64,000 bases of DNA, taken from Glycomyces tenuis DSM 44171. Its GTDB lineage: Bacteria > Actinomycetota > Actinomycetes > Mycobacteriales > Micromonosporaceae. The position numbers and the translations under genes are program-made. Every line of letters starts with the position of its first letter. The stretch's first letter is position 1. The notes beneath the pieces are model-generated. The model had not been told where the DNA came from and did not search any database. It worked only from the letters and a program-made list of their open reading frames with translations. The stretch lies in assembly GCF_000427885.1 (NCBI RefSeq), contig NZ_ATYW01000022.1, positions 1 to 64,000 of the forward strand, read 5' to 3'. Below, piece after piece: positions 17,393 to 26,163 of this stretch.

Positions 17393-18145
17393 ATGGAATC
17401 CTCCTCCCTCAGGTCCCACCTCATCGACGAGGCCGCCCGACTCAAGACCGCCGTCGCCGGCGCCGGAGCGAACACGCCGGTGCCCACCTGCCCTGATTGG
17501 ACCGTCGCCGAGCTGCTCGACCACGTCACCGAGGTCTACGACCACAAGATCCAGTGCATGCGGCTGCTCAGGGAGCCGGGCGAGGACGAGCTGCTGTCGC
17601 GCAAGGGCAGCCCCACCGAGCGTTTCGACGCGGCCCTGGCCGAGCTGCTCACCGAGTTCGACGACCGCGGCCCCGACAGCCTGGCCTTCACCTGGTACGG
17701 GCCCGACCAGACCGTCGGCTTCTGGATCAGGCGCATGGCCTGCGAGACCGTCGTCCACCGCGCCGACGCCGAACTGGCCGCCGGAGCGGACATCGGCCCG
17801 GTCGAGGCGGCGTTCGGCATCGACGCCGTCGAGGAGATGCTCACGGTCATGATCGCCTGGGGCAGCCGCGCCTACCGGCAGTGGCTCGCCGAGACCCTCG
17901 AGGCCAACGACGGCCTCACCGTCGCCGTCGACGCCGAGGAGCGGTCCTGGACGCTGCGGGTCGGCCGCGAGGGCGTCGCACTGAGCGACGGCGTCGCCGC
18001 CGACGCCCAGGCCACCGTCGCGGGCACGCCGCGCGAGATCCTCATGTGGCTGTGGCGCCGCCTGGGCGCCGGGGCCGTGGCCGTCCGCGGCGACCGCGCG
18101 AAGGCGAAGGCCCTCTACGGCATGATCGAGACCTTCGCCCAATAG
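17393..18145 (+). CDS. Mycothiol-dependent maleylpyruvate isomerase family protein
   Basis: 250-aa protein of the DinB/MDMPI fold. The N-terminal metal-binding helical domain includes TCPDWTVAELLDHVTEVYDHK (about 37-57) with a candidate metal His, and ETVVHRADAE further on. The C-terminal domain (VAADAQATVAGTPREILMWLWRR) is the sterol-carrier-like half common in this family. Members in mycothiol-producing actinobacteria catalyse thiol-dependent isomerisations or transfers; most have unknown substrates. A GGAAGGAT ribosome binding site precedes the ATG. It follows the DUF1963 gene by 39 bp, so the two may be co-transcribed. Confidence 0.82.
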   Translation: MESSSLRSHLIDEAARLKTAVAGAGANTPVPTCPDWTVAELLDHVTEVYDHKIQCMRLLREPGEDELLSRKGSPTERFDAALAELLTEFDDRGPDSLAFTWYGPDQTVGFWIRRMACETVVHRADAELAAGADIGPVEAAFGIDAVEEMLTVMIAWGSRAYRQWLAETLEANDGLTVAVDAEERSWTLRVGREGVALSDGVAADAQATVAGTPREILMWLWRRLGAGAVAVRGDRAKAKALYGMIETFAQ

Positions 18146-18202
18146 CCGCATCGGACGCGGGCGGGCGGGGGCGATGCGCCCGGGCCCGCCCGCGACCGGT
18201 GT

Positions 18203-19714
18203 CTACTTCGGGTGGATGCGGATCGTGTTCCAGCTCATCGCGGGCAGTTCGACGGTGACCGTGCCGTCGGCGGCCCGCACGGTCTCGTTCGCCGCCGGGG
18301 CCACCCGGGTCTGGTCCTCGAGGGTGTTCTTCGCGTCGGGGTCCGCGTGGGTCAGCGTCGAGCACGTGACCTCGCCGATGCCGGCCATGGCGCCGGGGTC
18401 GACCTCGAGCGTCAGCGGCGCCTTCAGGTCGCGGTTGACCGCGAACACGGTCACCGAGCCGTCCTCGTTCGCCACCGCCACCGAGTGGAGCGCCTCCACG
18501 GGGCCGAACTTGGCGGTCGTGAACGACGGCGAGGCCGCGCCGAGCCGCAGGACCTTGCCGCGCCCGAACCGGCTGGCCTCGGCGAAGGGGAAGAACGTCG
18601 TCTGCCGCCACGCCGGGCCGCCCGGCTCGGTCATGATCGGGCCGATCACGTTGACCAGCTGCGCCAGGCACGCCGCCGTCACCCGGTCGCAGCGGCGCAG
18701 CAGCGTGACCAGCAGCGAGCCGAACACGACCGCGTCCATCGCCGAGTACTGGTCCTCGAGCTGGCGGGGCGCCTCGGACCAGCGCTCGGGCGGCTCGTAG
18801 CCCTCCGAGCTCTGGTACCACACGTTCCACTCGTCGAAGGAGATGTTGATCTTCTTGTCGCTTTTGAGTTTCGCGCCGACCGAGTCGGCGGTGGCGACGA
18901 CGCCGTCGATGAACAGCTCCATGTCCTGGGCGCTGGCCATGAAGCTGTCGAGGTCGCCGTCGACGGGGTGGTAGTAGGCGTGCGCGGAGATGTAGTCGAC
19001 CGACTCGTAGGAGTGCTCCAGCACCTCGGCCTCCCAGGCGCCGAAGGTGGGCATGCCGCGGCTGGAGGAGCCGCAGGCGACCAGGTCGAGCCCGGAGTCG
19101 AACATGCGCATCGCGCGGGCGGTCCGGTCGGCGAGGCGGCCGTACTCGGCGGCGGTGCGCTGGCCGATCTGCCAGGGGCCGTCCATCTCGTTGCCCAGGC
19201 ACCACAGCCGGATGCCGTAGGGTTCCTCGTCGCCGTGGGAGCGGCGCAGGTCCGACCAGTGGGTGCCGCCGGGGTGGTTGGCGTACTCGAGCAGGTCGAG
19301 GGCCTCCTGAAGGCCGCGGGTGCCGAGGTTGACGGCCATGTTCGGTTCGACGCCGACGGTGCGGCAGAACTTGATGAACTCGCCGAGGCCGAACTGGTTG
19401 GTCTCGGTGACGCCCCAGGCCAGGTCCAGGCGGCGGGGCCGGTCTTCCTTGGGGCCGACGCCGTCCTCCCAGCGGTAGCCGGAGACGAAGTTGCCGCCGG
19501 GGTAGCGGATCATCGTCGGGCCGAGTTCGGCGACCAGGTCCAGCACGTCGCCGCGGAGGCCGTCGGCGTTCGCGGTGGGGTGGCCGGGCTCGTAGATCCC
19601 GGTGTAGACGCAGCGGCCCAGATGCTCCACGAAGGAGCCGAAGAGCCGCTCGGGCACCTCGGCGACGGTGAAGCGGGGGTCGAATTCGATGCGTGCTCGG
19701 CGGTGTTCGGCCAT
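18203..19714 (-). CDS. abfA: Alpha-L-arabinofuranosidase, GH51
   Basis: 503-aa glycoside hydrolase removing terminal arabinofuranose units from arabinan, arabinoxylan or pectin side chains. The (beta/alpha)8 barrel has acid/base Glu 176 in CLGNEMDGPW and nucleophile Glu 295 in SFDEWNVWY. RYPGGNFVSGYRWEDGVGP (about 70-88) is a further family hallmark. The last ~120 residues form the C-terminal beta domain. There is no signal peptide, so it is probably cytoplasmic and acts on imported oligosaccharides. It lies downstream of the lacI gene on the same strand, with a separate operator-like palindrome (19770-19790) in between, and next to the rhamnose operon. Confidence 0.92.
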   Translation of the reverse strand: MAEHRRARIEFDPRFTVAEVPERLFGSFVEHLGRCVYTGIYEPGHPTANADGLRGDVLDLVAELGPTMIRYPGGNFVSGYRWEDGVGPKEDRPRRLDLAWGVTETNQFGLGEFIKFCRTVGVEPNMAVNLGTRGLQEALDLLEYANHPGGTHWSDLRRSHGDEEPYGIRLWCLGNEMDGPWQIGQRTAAEYGRLADRTARAMRMFDSGLDLVACGSSSRGMPTFGAWEAEVLEHSYESVDYISAHAYYHPVDGDLDSFMASAQDMELFIDGVVATADSVGAKLKSDKKINISFDEWNVWYQSSEGYEPPERWSEAPRQLEDQYSAMDAVVFGSLLVTLLRRCDRVTAACLAQLVNVIGPIMTEPGGPAWRQTTFFPFAEASRFGRGKVLRLGAASPSFTTAKFGPVEALHSVAVANEDGSVTVFAVNRDLKAPLTLEVDPGAMAGIGEVTCSTLTHADPDAKNTLEDQTRVAPAANETVRAADGTVTVELPAMSWNTIRIHPK

Positions 19715-19769
19715 GGCTGCCTCCCGGGGACGGCGACCGCGTCGGCGGCGTCCACGGCGCGCCGATCAC

Positions 19770-19790
19770 GGTACTTTATCGGTAAATACC
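19770..19790. promoter_or_regulatory. Operator-like palindrome upstream of the arabinofuranosidase gene
   Basis: The arms GGTA-x-TT (19770-19776) and AA-x-TACC (19784-19790) face each other around a TATCGGT core with a central CG, the usual layout of LacI-family operators. It lies in the 85-bp gap between the lacI stop and the abfA start. The sequence differs from the TGAAACG-type sites upstream of the rhamnose operon, suggesting a different regulator. Confidence 0.5.
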
Positions 19791-19799
19791 CGCGTCATG

Positions 19800-20807
19800 T
19801 TACAGGTCGACGGCCGTCGACGCGCGGGCCACCAGCTCCGGCTGGAAGACCACGTTGCGGTGCGTGTGGCCCTTGCCCTCGGCGATCTCCTCGAACAGCA
19901 GCTGCGCGGCGGTGCGCCCCAGCTGCGCCCGCGGCTGGCGGACCGAGGAGAGCGGGACGGCCGCCGCCGCGGCGAAGTCGATGTCGTCGTAGCCGACGAT
20001 CGCGCACTCCTCGGGCACCTTGACCCCGTGCATCGTCAAACCCTGGAGCGCGCCGAGCGCGACCAGGTCGTTGGCGCAGAAGACCGCCGTGGGCGCGTCC
20101 GGCAGCCGCAGCATCTGCTCGACGGCCTGCCTGCCGCCCCCGACGTTCAGACTCACCGAGGTGAACGTCTCCAGGCGGGTCCCGGACCGCTCGCAGACCT
20201 CCCGGCACCCGGCCAGGCGGTCGCGGACCTGCGGGATCGACAGCGGCCCGCCGATGAACGCGACCGAGGCGTGCCCCTGCTCGACCAGGTGCGCGGCGGC
20301 CAGGCGGCCGCCGTGGACGTCGTCGACCGCCACCGAGCAGTGCGGGTGGAGCCCGGCGCCGCGGTCGACCAGGACCACCGGGATGTCGTGGGCGGTCAGC
20401 CGCTCGAGCCGCTCGGCCGAGGTGTCGTCGACCGGCGTGATGAGCAGGCCCCGGACCCGCTGCTCCTCCAGGATCTCCAGGTGGCGCTGCTCGCGGCGCA
20501 CGTCCTCGCCCGAATCGCAGACGGTGACCACGCCGCCGGCCGAGTCGACCAGGGGCTCGGCGCCGCGCACCACGTCGGTGAAGAAGGGGTTGGAGACGTC
20601 GAGGACCACGATCGCGACGTTGCGGCTGCGGCCGGCGCGCAGCTGCCGGGCCGAGTCGTTGCGGACGTAGCCGAGCGAGGCGATGGCGGCCAGCACGCGC
20701 CGCCTGGTCTCCTCGGCCACCGCGTCGGGCCGGTTGAGCACGTTGGAGACCGTGCCGACCGAGACGCCCGCGGCCCGCGCCACGTCTTTCATGCTGCTAG
20801 TGGTCAT
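19800..20807 (-). CDS. LacI family transcriptional regulator
   Basis: 335-aa regulator. The N-terminal helix-turn-helix and hinge are MKDVARAAGVSVGTVSNVLNRPDAVAEETRRRVLAAIASLGYVRN (about 6-50), followed by a periplasmic-binding-like core (~60-330) with family segments VAIVVLDVSNPFFTDVVRGAE and CAIVGYDDIDFA. The start is set at 20807, where GAGGTG precedes the ATG; a longer form from 20837 is possible. It is divergent from the rhamnose operon and likely represses it through the two TGAAACG-type palindromes, with rhamnose or rhamnulose as inducer (inference from position). Confidence 0.92.
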   Translation of the reverse strand: MTTSSMKDVARAAGVSVGTVSNVLNRPDAVAEETRRRVLAAIASLGYVRNDSARQLRAGRSRNVAIVVLDVSNPFFTDVVRGAEPLVDSAGGVVTVCDSGEDVRREQRHLEILEEQRVRGLLITPVDDTSAERLERLTAHDIPVVLVDRGAGLHPHCSVAVDDVHGGRLAAAHLVEQGHASVAFIGGPLSIPQVRDRLAGCREVCERSGTRLETFTSVSLNVGGGRQAVEQMLRLPDAPTAVFCANDLVALGALQGLTMHGVKVPEECAIVGYDDIDFAAAAAVPLSSVRQPRAQLGRTAAQLLFEEIAEGKGHTHRNVVFQPELVARASTAVDL

Positions 20808-20877
20808 CGTCACCTCATGGAGTGTATCGAGGGGCACTGCGAGGGCCCCGGCCCCGGACGGCGCGCCGGGGCGCGCA

Positions 20878-20899
20878 GGTGTTGAAACGAATCAACACC
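20878..20899. promoter_or_regulatory. LacI-type operator O1 in the rhamnose intergenic region
   Basis: A perfect inverted repeat: GGTGTTGA (20878-20885) and TCAACACC (20892-20899) around AACGAA with a central CG. It lies 71 bp upstream of the lacI start and 166 bp upstream of the rhamnose operon start, suitable for lacI autoregulation or looping with the second site at 21005. Confidence 0.7.
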
Positions 20900-20959
20900 G
20901 GATCGGGAGCACGCGGAATCATATCGCGAGTCTGTCACGGAATTGTCGCCGGACGGGTC

Positions 20960-20989
20960 TTGACAGCGCTGGCCAGCGCGTCTTATGTT
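20960..20989 (+). promoter_or_regulatory. Promoter of the rhamnose operon
   Basis: A consensus -35 box TTGACA sits at 20960-20965. At 17-18 bp spacing are TTATGT (20983) or TATGTT (20984) as the -10 box. The predicted start falls near 20995, directly before the operator at 21005, so a bound repressor would block transcription. Confidence 0.65.
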
Positions 20990-21004
20990 AACGGGACCCC
21001 CGCG

Positions 21005-21016
21005 TGAAACGATTCA
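21005..21016. promoter_or_regulatory. LacI-type operator O2 at the rhamnose promoter
   Basis: TGAAACGATTCA shares the TGAAACG half-site with O1 and is near-palindromic around a central CG. It sits just downstream of the predicted -10 box and 49 bp before the first gene, as expected for a repressor site. Confidence 0.65.
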
Positions 21017-21064
21017 ATTATTCCGGTGTAATAATCGTGACCACGACCTCAAGGAGGTACCCCC

Positions 21065-21424
21065 GTGACACAACGAGTGTGTTTCACCCTTCGCGTCCGG
21101 CGCGACCGACTCGGCGAATACCGCGAACGGCACGCCGCCGTCTGGCCCGACATGCTCCGCGCTCTGGCCGAGACCGGCTGGGGCAACTACTCGCTGTTCC
21201 TGTCCGACGACGGACTCCTCGTCGGCTATCTCGAGACCGAGGACTTCGAGGCCGCGAACGCCGCCATGGCCGAACGCGACGTCAACACCCGCTGGCAGAC
21301 CGAGATGGCCCCCTTCTTCGAAGGCACCGACGGAGCCCCCGCCGACCAGTCGTTCAACGTGCTCACGGAGGTCTTCCACCTGGAGGACCAACTGGCGGCG
21401 GCAGAGGCGAAGGAGCCGAAATGA
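21065..21424 (+). CDS. rhaU: L-rhamnose mutarotase
   Basis: 119-aa dimeric alpha/beta-barrel type protein interconverting alpha and beta anomers of L-rhamnose. Family residues are RVCFTLRVRRDRLGEYRERHAAVWPDMLRAL at the N-terminus, with His in ERHAAVWP as the likely catalytic residue, and GYLETEDFEAA in the middle. GTG start with a strong AAGGAGG at 21051-21057. First gene of the rhamnose operon; it overlaps the isomerase gene by 4 bp. Confidence 0.9.
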   Translation: MTQRVCFTLRVRRDRLGEYRERHAAVWPDMLRALAETGWGNYSLFLSDDGLLVGYLETEDFEAANAAMAERDVNTRWQTEMAPFFEGTDGAPADQSFNVLTEVFHLEDQLAAAEAKEPK

Positions 21425-22590
21425 GTGACACAGTCGCGCACGCGAAGACGGTGCTGGCGAGTCAGAACATCGAGACGCCCTCGTGGGCGTTCGGGAACTC
21501 CGGCACCAGGTTCAAGGTGTTCGCCCAGCAGGGCATCCCCCGCGACCCCTACGAGAAGATCGCCGACGCGGCCCAGGTCCACCGCTTCACCGGAGCGGCC
21601 GGCACCGTCGCCCTCCACATCCCCTGGGACAAGACCGACGACTACGCGCACCTGGCCGCCTTCGCCGCCGACCAGGGCATGCGGATCGGGACGATCAACT
21701 CCAACACCTTCCAAGACGACGACTACATGCTCGGCAGCGTGTGCCACCCCGACCCCGGCGTGCGGCGCAAGGCCACCGACCACCTCCTCGAATGCGTCGA
21801 CATCATGGACGCGACCGGCTCGGACTCGCTGAAGCTGTGGTTCGCCGACGGCACCAACTACCCCGGACAGGACTCCATCGCGGCCCGCCAGGACCGCCTC
21901 GCCGAAGTCCTGGCCGAGGTCTACGCCCGGCTCGGCGAGCACCAGCGGATGCTCCTGGAGTACAAGCTGTTCGAGCCGTCCTTCTACCACACCGACGTGC
22001 CCGACTGGGGCACCTCGTACGCCCACTGCGTCGAACTGGGCCCCAAAGCGCAGGTCGTCATCGACACCGGCCACCACGCGCCCGGCACGAACATCGAGTT
22101 CATCGTCGCGTTCCTGCTGCGCCAGGGCCGGCTCGGCGGCTTCGACTTCAACTCCCGGTTCTACGCCGACGACGACCTCATGGTCGGCGCGGCCGACCCG
22201 TTCCAGCTGTTCCGGATCATGCACGAGCTCGCGCTGCGCGAGGCCATCGGACCGGACTCGGGCATCGCCTACATGCTCGACCAGTGCCACAACCTGGAGC
22301 CGAAGATCCCCGCGGTCATCCGCTCGGTCCAGAACGCCCAGGAGGCCACCGCCAAGGCCCTCCTGGTCGACCACGCCGCGCTCGAAGCGGCCCAGACCGC
22401 CGGCGACGTCCTGGGCGCCAACGCCGTCCTGATGGACGCCTACAACACCGACGTGCGCCCGCTCCTGGCCGAGCTGCGCGAAGAGCGGGGCCTGCACCCC
22501 GACCCCTTCGCCGCCTACGGCGCCAGCGGCTACGCCGAGACGATCATCGCCGACCGCCAGGGCGGCCAGGCCGCCGGATGGGGGGCCTGA
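21421..22590 (+). CDS. rhaI: L-rhamnose isomerase, Gram-positive/Streptomyces type
   Basis: 389-aa TIM-barrel enzyme converting L-rhamnose to L-rhamnulose. It belongs to the RhaI type rather than the E. coli RhaA type. Metal and substrate residues are visible in LLEYKLFEPSFYHTDVPDWGT, VVIDTGHHAPGTNIEFIVA and FDFNSRFYADDDLMVG, matching xylose-isomerase-like barrels. The ATG overlaps the mutarotase stop, and the stop overlaps the next start by one base, so the operon is translationally coupled. Confidence 0.9.
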   Translation: MSDTVAHAKTVLASQNIETPSWAFGNSGTRFKVFAQQGIPRDPYEKIADAAQVHRFTGAAGTVALHIPWDKTDDYAHLAAFAADQGMRIGTINSNTFQDDDYMLGSVCHPDPGVRRKATDHLLECVDIMDATGSDSLKLWFADGTNYPGQDSIAARQDRLAEVLAEVYARLGEHQRMLLEYKLFEPSFYHTDVPDWGTSYAHCVELGPKAQVVIDTGHHAPGTNIEFIVAFLLRQGRLGGFDFNSRFYADDDLMVGAADPFQLFRIMHELALREAIGPDSGIAYMLDQCHNLEPKIPAVIRSVQNAQEATAKALLVDHAALEAAQTAGDVLGANAVLMDAYNTDVRPLLAELREERGLHPDPFAAYGASGYAETIIADRQGGQAAGWGA

Positions 22591-24623
22591 TGAACCGGAC
22601 GGTCGAGGACCTCATCGCCCGATCCAACCGGCTCGGCGCCGACAAGCGCAACACCAACTTCGCCGGCGGCAACACCTCCGCGAAAGGCACCGAGACCGAC
22701 CCGGTCACCGGCGAGCCGGTCGAACTGCTGTGGGTCAAGGGCTCCGGCGGCGACCTGGGCACGTTGCGCCCGCAGGGCCTGGCCGTGCTCAGACTCGACC
22801 GGCTGCGCGCCATGACCGGCACCTACCCCGGCGTCGAGGCCGAAGACGTCATGGTCGAACGCTTCGACTACTGCCTCCACGGCCGCGGCGGCGCCGCACC
22901 GTCGATCGACACCGCCATGCACGGCCTGGTCGAGGCCGACCACGTCGACCACCTCCACCCCGACTCCGGGATCGCCTTCGCCACCGCCGCCGACGGCCCC
23001 GAACTCACCAAGGCATGCTTCGCAGACCGGGTCGTGTGGGTGCCGTGGCGCCGCCCCGGCTTCCAACTCGGCCTCGACATCGCCGAGATCAAACGCGCCA
23101 ACCCGCAGGCCATCGGCTGCATCCTCGGCGGCCACGGCATCACCGCCTGGGGCGAGACCTCAGCGCAGTGCGAAGCCAACACGCTGGAGATCATCCGCGG
23201 CTGCGAGACGTTCATCGCCGAGCGCGGCAAGGCCGAGCCCTTCGGGGCCCGCGTCGACAAATGGACGAGCCTCGACGACGCTGCTCGCGTCGAGCGCGCC
23301 GCCGCCCTCGCACCCGTCATCCGCGGCCTGGTCTCCACCGACCGCCGCCAGGTCGGGCACTTCTGCGACGAGGACACCGTCCTCGACTTCCTCTCCACTG
23401 AGAAGATGCCCGACCTGGCGGCGCTCGGCACCTCCTGCCCCGATCACTTCCTGCGCACGAAGGTCCGGCCGCTGGTCCTGGAGACCGCGGCCGACGCTCC
23501 GCTCGACGAAGTGATCGCTCACTTGACCGAGCGCCACGCGGCCTACCGCGAGGAGTACCGCGCCTACTACGAACGCCACGCCGGGCCCGACTCGCCGCCC
23601 ATGCGCGGCGCCGACCCCGCGATCGTCCTGGTGCCCGGCGTCGGCATGTTCTCCTTCGGACCCGACAAGAAGACCGCGAGGGTCGCCGGCGAGTTCTACG
23701 TCAACGCCATCGGCGTCATGCGCGGCGCCGAGGCGATCTCCTCGTACCGGCCCATCGACGAGTCCGAGAAGTTCCGCATCGAGTACTGGGCCCTCGAAGA
23801 AGCGAAACTCAAACGCCTCCCGGAGCCGAAGCCGCTGGCCGGCCGCATCGCCCTGATCACCGGCGCGGCCAGCGGCATCGGCAAGGCCACCGCCGAGCGG
23901 CTCGCCGCCGAGGGCGCCTGCGTGGTCATCGCCGACCTCGACGGCGACAAGGCCTCGGACGCCGCCGCCGACATCGCAGGCACCGATGTCGCCGTCGGCG
24001 TCGGGGCCGACGTGACCGACGAGGGCGCCATCGCCGCCGCGATCGCCCGCGCCGCCCTGGCCTTCGGCGGCGTCGACCTGGTGGTCAACAACGCCGGCCT
24101 GTCCCAGTCGAAACCGCTGGTCGAGACCACCGCCGCCGACTGGGACCTCCAGCACGACGTCATGGCCAAAGGCTCGTTCCTGGTCAGCCGCGAAGCGGCC
24201 AAGCTCATGATCGCCCAGGGCATCGGCGGCGACATCGTCTACATCGTCTCGAAGAACGCCGTGTTCGCCGGGCCGAAGAACATCGCCTACTCCGCCACCA
24301 AGGCCGACCAGGCCCACCAGGTGCGGCTGCTGGCGGCCGAACTCGGCGAGCACGGCATCCGCGTCAACGGCGTCAACCCCGACGGGGTCGTGCGCGGCTC
24401 GGGCATCTTCTCCGGCGGCTGGGGCGCCCAGCGGGCCGCCGTCTACGGCGTCAAAGAGGAGGAGCTCGGCCAGTACTACGCCGGGCGCACCCTGCTCAAG
24501 AAGGAGGTCCTCCCCGAATCCGTGGCCGACGCCGTCTACGCGCTCGTCGGGCCCGACCTCGGCCTGACCACCGGCGTCCACCTGCCCGTCGACTCGGGCA
24601 ACCCGCAAGGATTCCTGCGATGA
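22590..24623 (+). CDS. Bifunctional rhamnulose-1-phosphate aldolase / short-chain dehydrogenase
   Basis: 677-aa fusion. The N-terminal ~400 residues are a class II aldolase domain (zinc histidines likely in HLHPDSG and GGHGITAWG) that cleaves rhamnulose-1-phosphate to dihydroxyacetone phosphate and L-lactaldehyde. The C-terminal ~250 residues are a short-chain dehydrogenase: GRIALITGAASGIGKATAE binds NAD(P), and NNAGLSQ plus the active-site region YSATKADQ follow. The dehydrogenase probably oxidises or reduces lactaldehyde, so both steps are channelled. This fusion is typical of the RhaI-type pathway. An in-frame ATG 12 bp upstream is an alternative start. Confidence 0.9.
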   Translation: MNRTVEDLIARSNRLGADKRNTNFAGGNTSAKGTETDPVTGEPVELLWVKGSGGDLGTLRPQGLAVLRLDRLRAMTGTYPGVEAEDVMVERFDYCLHGRGGAAPSIDTAMHGLVEADHVDHLHPDSGIAFATAADGPELTKACFADRVVWVPWRRPGFQLGLDIAEIKRANPQAIGCILGGHGITAWGETSAQCEANTLEIIRGCETFIAERGKAEPFGARVDKWTSLDDAARVERAAALAPVIRGLVSTDRRQVGHFCDEDTVLDFLSTEKMPDLAALGTSCPDHFLRTKVRPLVLETAADAPLDEVIAHLTERHAAYREEYRAYYERHAGPDSPPMRGADPAIVLVPGVGMFSFGPDKKTARVAGEFYVNAIGVMRGAEAISSYRPIDESEKFRIEYWALEEAKLKRLPEPKPLAGRIALITGAASGIGKATAERLAAEGACVVIADLDGDKASDAAADIAGTDVAVGVGADVTDEGAIAAAIARAALAFGGVDLVVNNAGLSQSKPLVETTAADWDLQHDVMAKGSFLVSREAAKLMIAQGIGGDIVYIVSKNAVFAGPKNIAYSATKADQAHQVRLLAAELGEHGIRVNGVNPDGVVRGSGIFSGGWGAQRAAVYGVKEEELGQYYAGRTLLKKEVLPESVADAVYALVGPDLGLTTGVHLPVDSGNPQGFLR

Positions 24624-26089
24624 CGACGACACTCGCGGCCGTCGACCTCGGGGCCTCCTCGGGCCGGGTCATGGCCGCCGCCGTCGAGCGGCACCGGGAC
24701 GGGGACCGGATCGGCCTCACCGAGGCCGCCCGGTTCCCCAACCGCGCCGTCGCCGCCGCCGGGCGCCTGTACTGGGACGTCATCGGACTGTGGAACGGCG
24801 TCCTCGACGGCCTGCGCGCCGCATCGGGCGCCGCAGCGGTCGCCGTCGACTCCTGGGCGGTCGACTACGCCCTCCTCGACGCAGGCGGCGACCTGCTGGG
24901 CACTCCCGTGTGCTACCGCGACGCCCGCACCCGCGCCTCCCGCGAGACCGTCCTCGCCGCCACCGGCGCCGAAGCCCTGTTCGCCCGCACCGGCGTCCAG
25001 CACCAGCCGTTCAACACGATCTTCCAGCTCGCCGCCGAGCGGCCCGAGACCCTCGACGCCGCCGAGCGGATGCTGCTCATCCCGGACCTGTTCTCGTACT
25101 GGCTCTCGGGCGCCTTCGCGTGCGAGGCGAGCAATGCCTCCACCACCGGCCTGGTCGACCAGGCCACCGGCACCTGGTCGCCCGAGCTGTGCGATGTCGC
25201 CGGCGTACGGGGAGAACTGCTCGGCCAGATCACCGAGACCGGCACGGTCCTGGGCGGCCTGACCGACGCCGTGGCCGCCGAGACCGGCCTCGGCGGCGCT
25301 GTCAGCGTCATCGCCACCGCCAGCCACGACACCGCCTCCGCCGTCGCCGCCGTCCCCTACGAGACCGAGAACGCCGCCTACATCTCCTGCGGCACCTGGT
25401 CCCTGGTCGGCACCGAACGCACCGGCCCCGTCCTCGGCGTCGAAGCGCTGCAGGCGGGCTTCACCAACGAACGGGGCGCCGACGGCACGGTCCGCTTCCT
25501 GCGCAACGTCGCCGGACTGTGGCTCCTCCAGGAGTCCATGCGCGCCTGGCGCCGATCCGGCCTCGAAGTGGACCTCGCCGAACTGGTCAAGGAGGCCGCC
25601 GACGAGACGCGCCTGCGCTCGATCGTCGACCCCGACGCGCCGGTCTTCGCCGAACCCGGCGACATGCCCGAGCGCATCCGCGCCTACTGCGCCGAGACCG
25701 GCCAGCCGGTACCCCAGACGCCCGCCGCGATCGCCGCGTGCGTCCTCGACTCGCTCGCGCTGGCCCACCGCCGCGCCATCGACGACCTCGAACGGCTCGG
25801 CGGCACCGAGATCGACCTCGTCCACATCGTCGGCGGCGGCTCCAACAACGAACTGCTGTGCCAGCTGACCGCCGACGCCACCGGCAGGCCGGTCCTGGCC
25901 GGACCGGACGAGGCCACCGCCCTCGGCAACGCGCTCGTCGCCGCCCAGGCGCTCGGCCTCATCGCGCCCGGCCCCCAGGCCCGCCGCGAGGCCGCTCGCG
26001 CCTCGGCCGCGCCGCGGCGCCACCTCCCGGCCGGCGATTCCGCGCCGTGGCGGCGCGCCGTCGCCCGATTGGACGACTTCCCCGGTTGA
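24620..26089 (+). CDS. rhaB: L-rhamnulokinase
   Basis: 489-aa FGGY-family sugar kinase phosphorylating L-rhamnulose at C1. Signature regions are AAVDLGASSGRVMAAAVE (phosphate 1), VDSWAVDYALLD, CRDART, and the C-terminal VHIVGGGSNNELLCQLTADATGRPVLAGPDEATALGNALVAA adenosine-binding segment. The start overlaps the stop of the preceding gene (ATGA). It completes the catabolic set mutarotase, isomerase, kinase, aldolase. A short GC hairpin (26121-26134) follows before the transporter genes and may be an RNA-processing or partial termination element. Confidence 0.92.
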   Translation: MTTTLAAVDLGASSGRVMAAAVERHRDGDRIGLTEAARFPNRAVAAAGRLYWDVIGLWNGVLDGLRAASGAAAVAVDSWAVDYALLDAGGDLLGTPVCYRDARTRASRETVLAATGAEALFARTGVQHQPFNTIFQLAAERPETLDAAERMLLIPDLFSYWLSGAFACEASNASTTGLVDQATGTWSPELCDVAGVRGELLGQITETGTVLGGLTDAVAAETGLGGAVSVIATASHDTASAVAAVPYETENAAYISCGTWSLVGTERTGPVLGVEALQAGFTNERGADGTVRFLRNVAGLWLLQESMRAWRRSGLEVDLAELVKEAADETRLRSIVDPDAPVFAEPGDMPERIRAYCAETGQPVPQTPAAIAACVLDSLALAHRRAIDDLERLGGTEIDLVHIVGGGSNNELLCQLTADATGRPVLAGPDEATALGNALVAAQALGLIAPGPQARREAARASAAPRRHLPAGDSAPWRRAVARLDDFPG

Positions 26090-26163
26090 GACTGGGGAGC
26101 AACTGAATAGATCCTGAAGGCCCGCGCGAGCGGGACCCCTCTGCAAGAAGGAGAGCATCAACG

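Noticed and set aside
24496-24783. Minus-strand frames inside the rhamnose genes
   Set aside because: They are antisense shadows of well-supported genes, with Arg/Ser/Pro-rich low-complexity translations.
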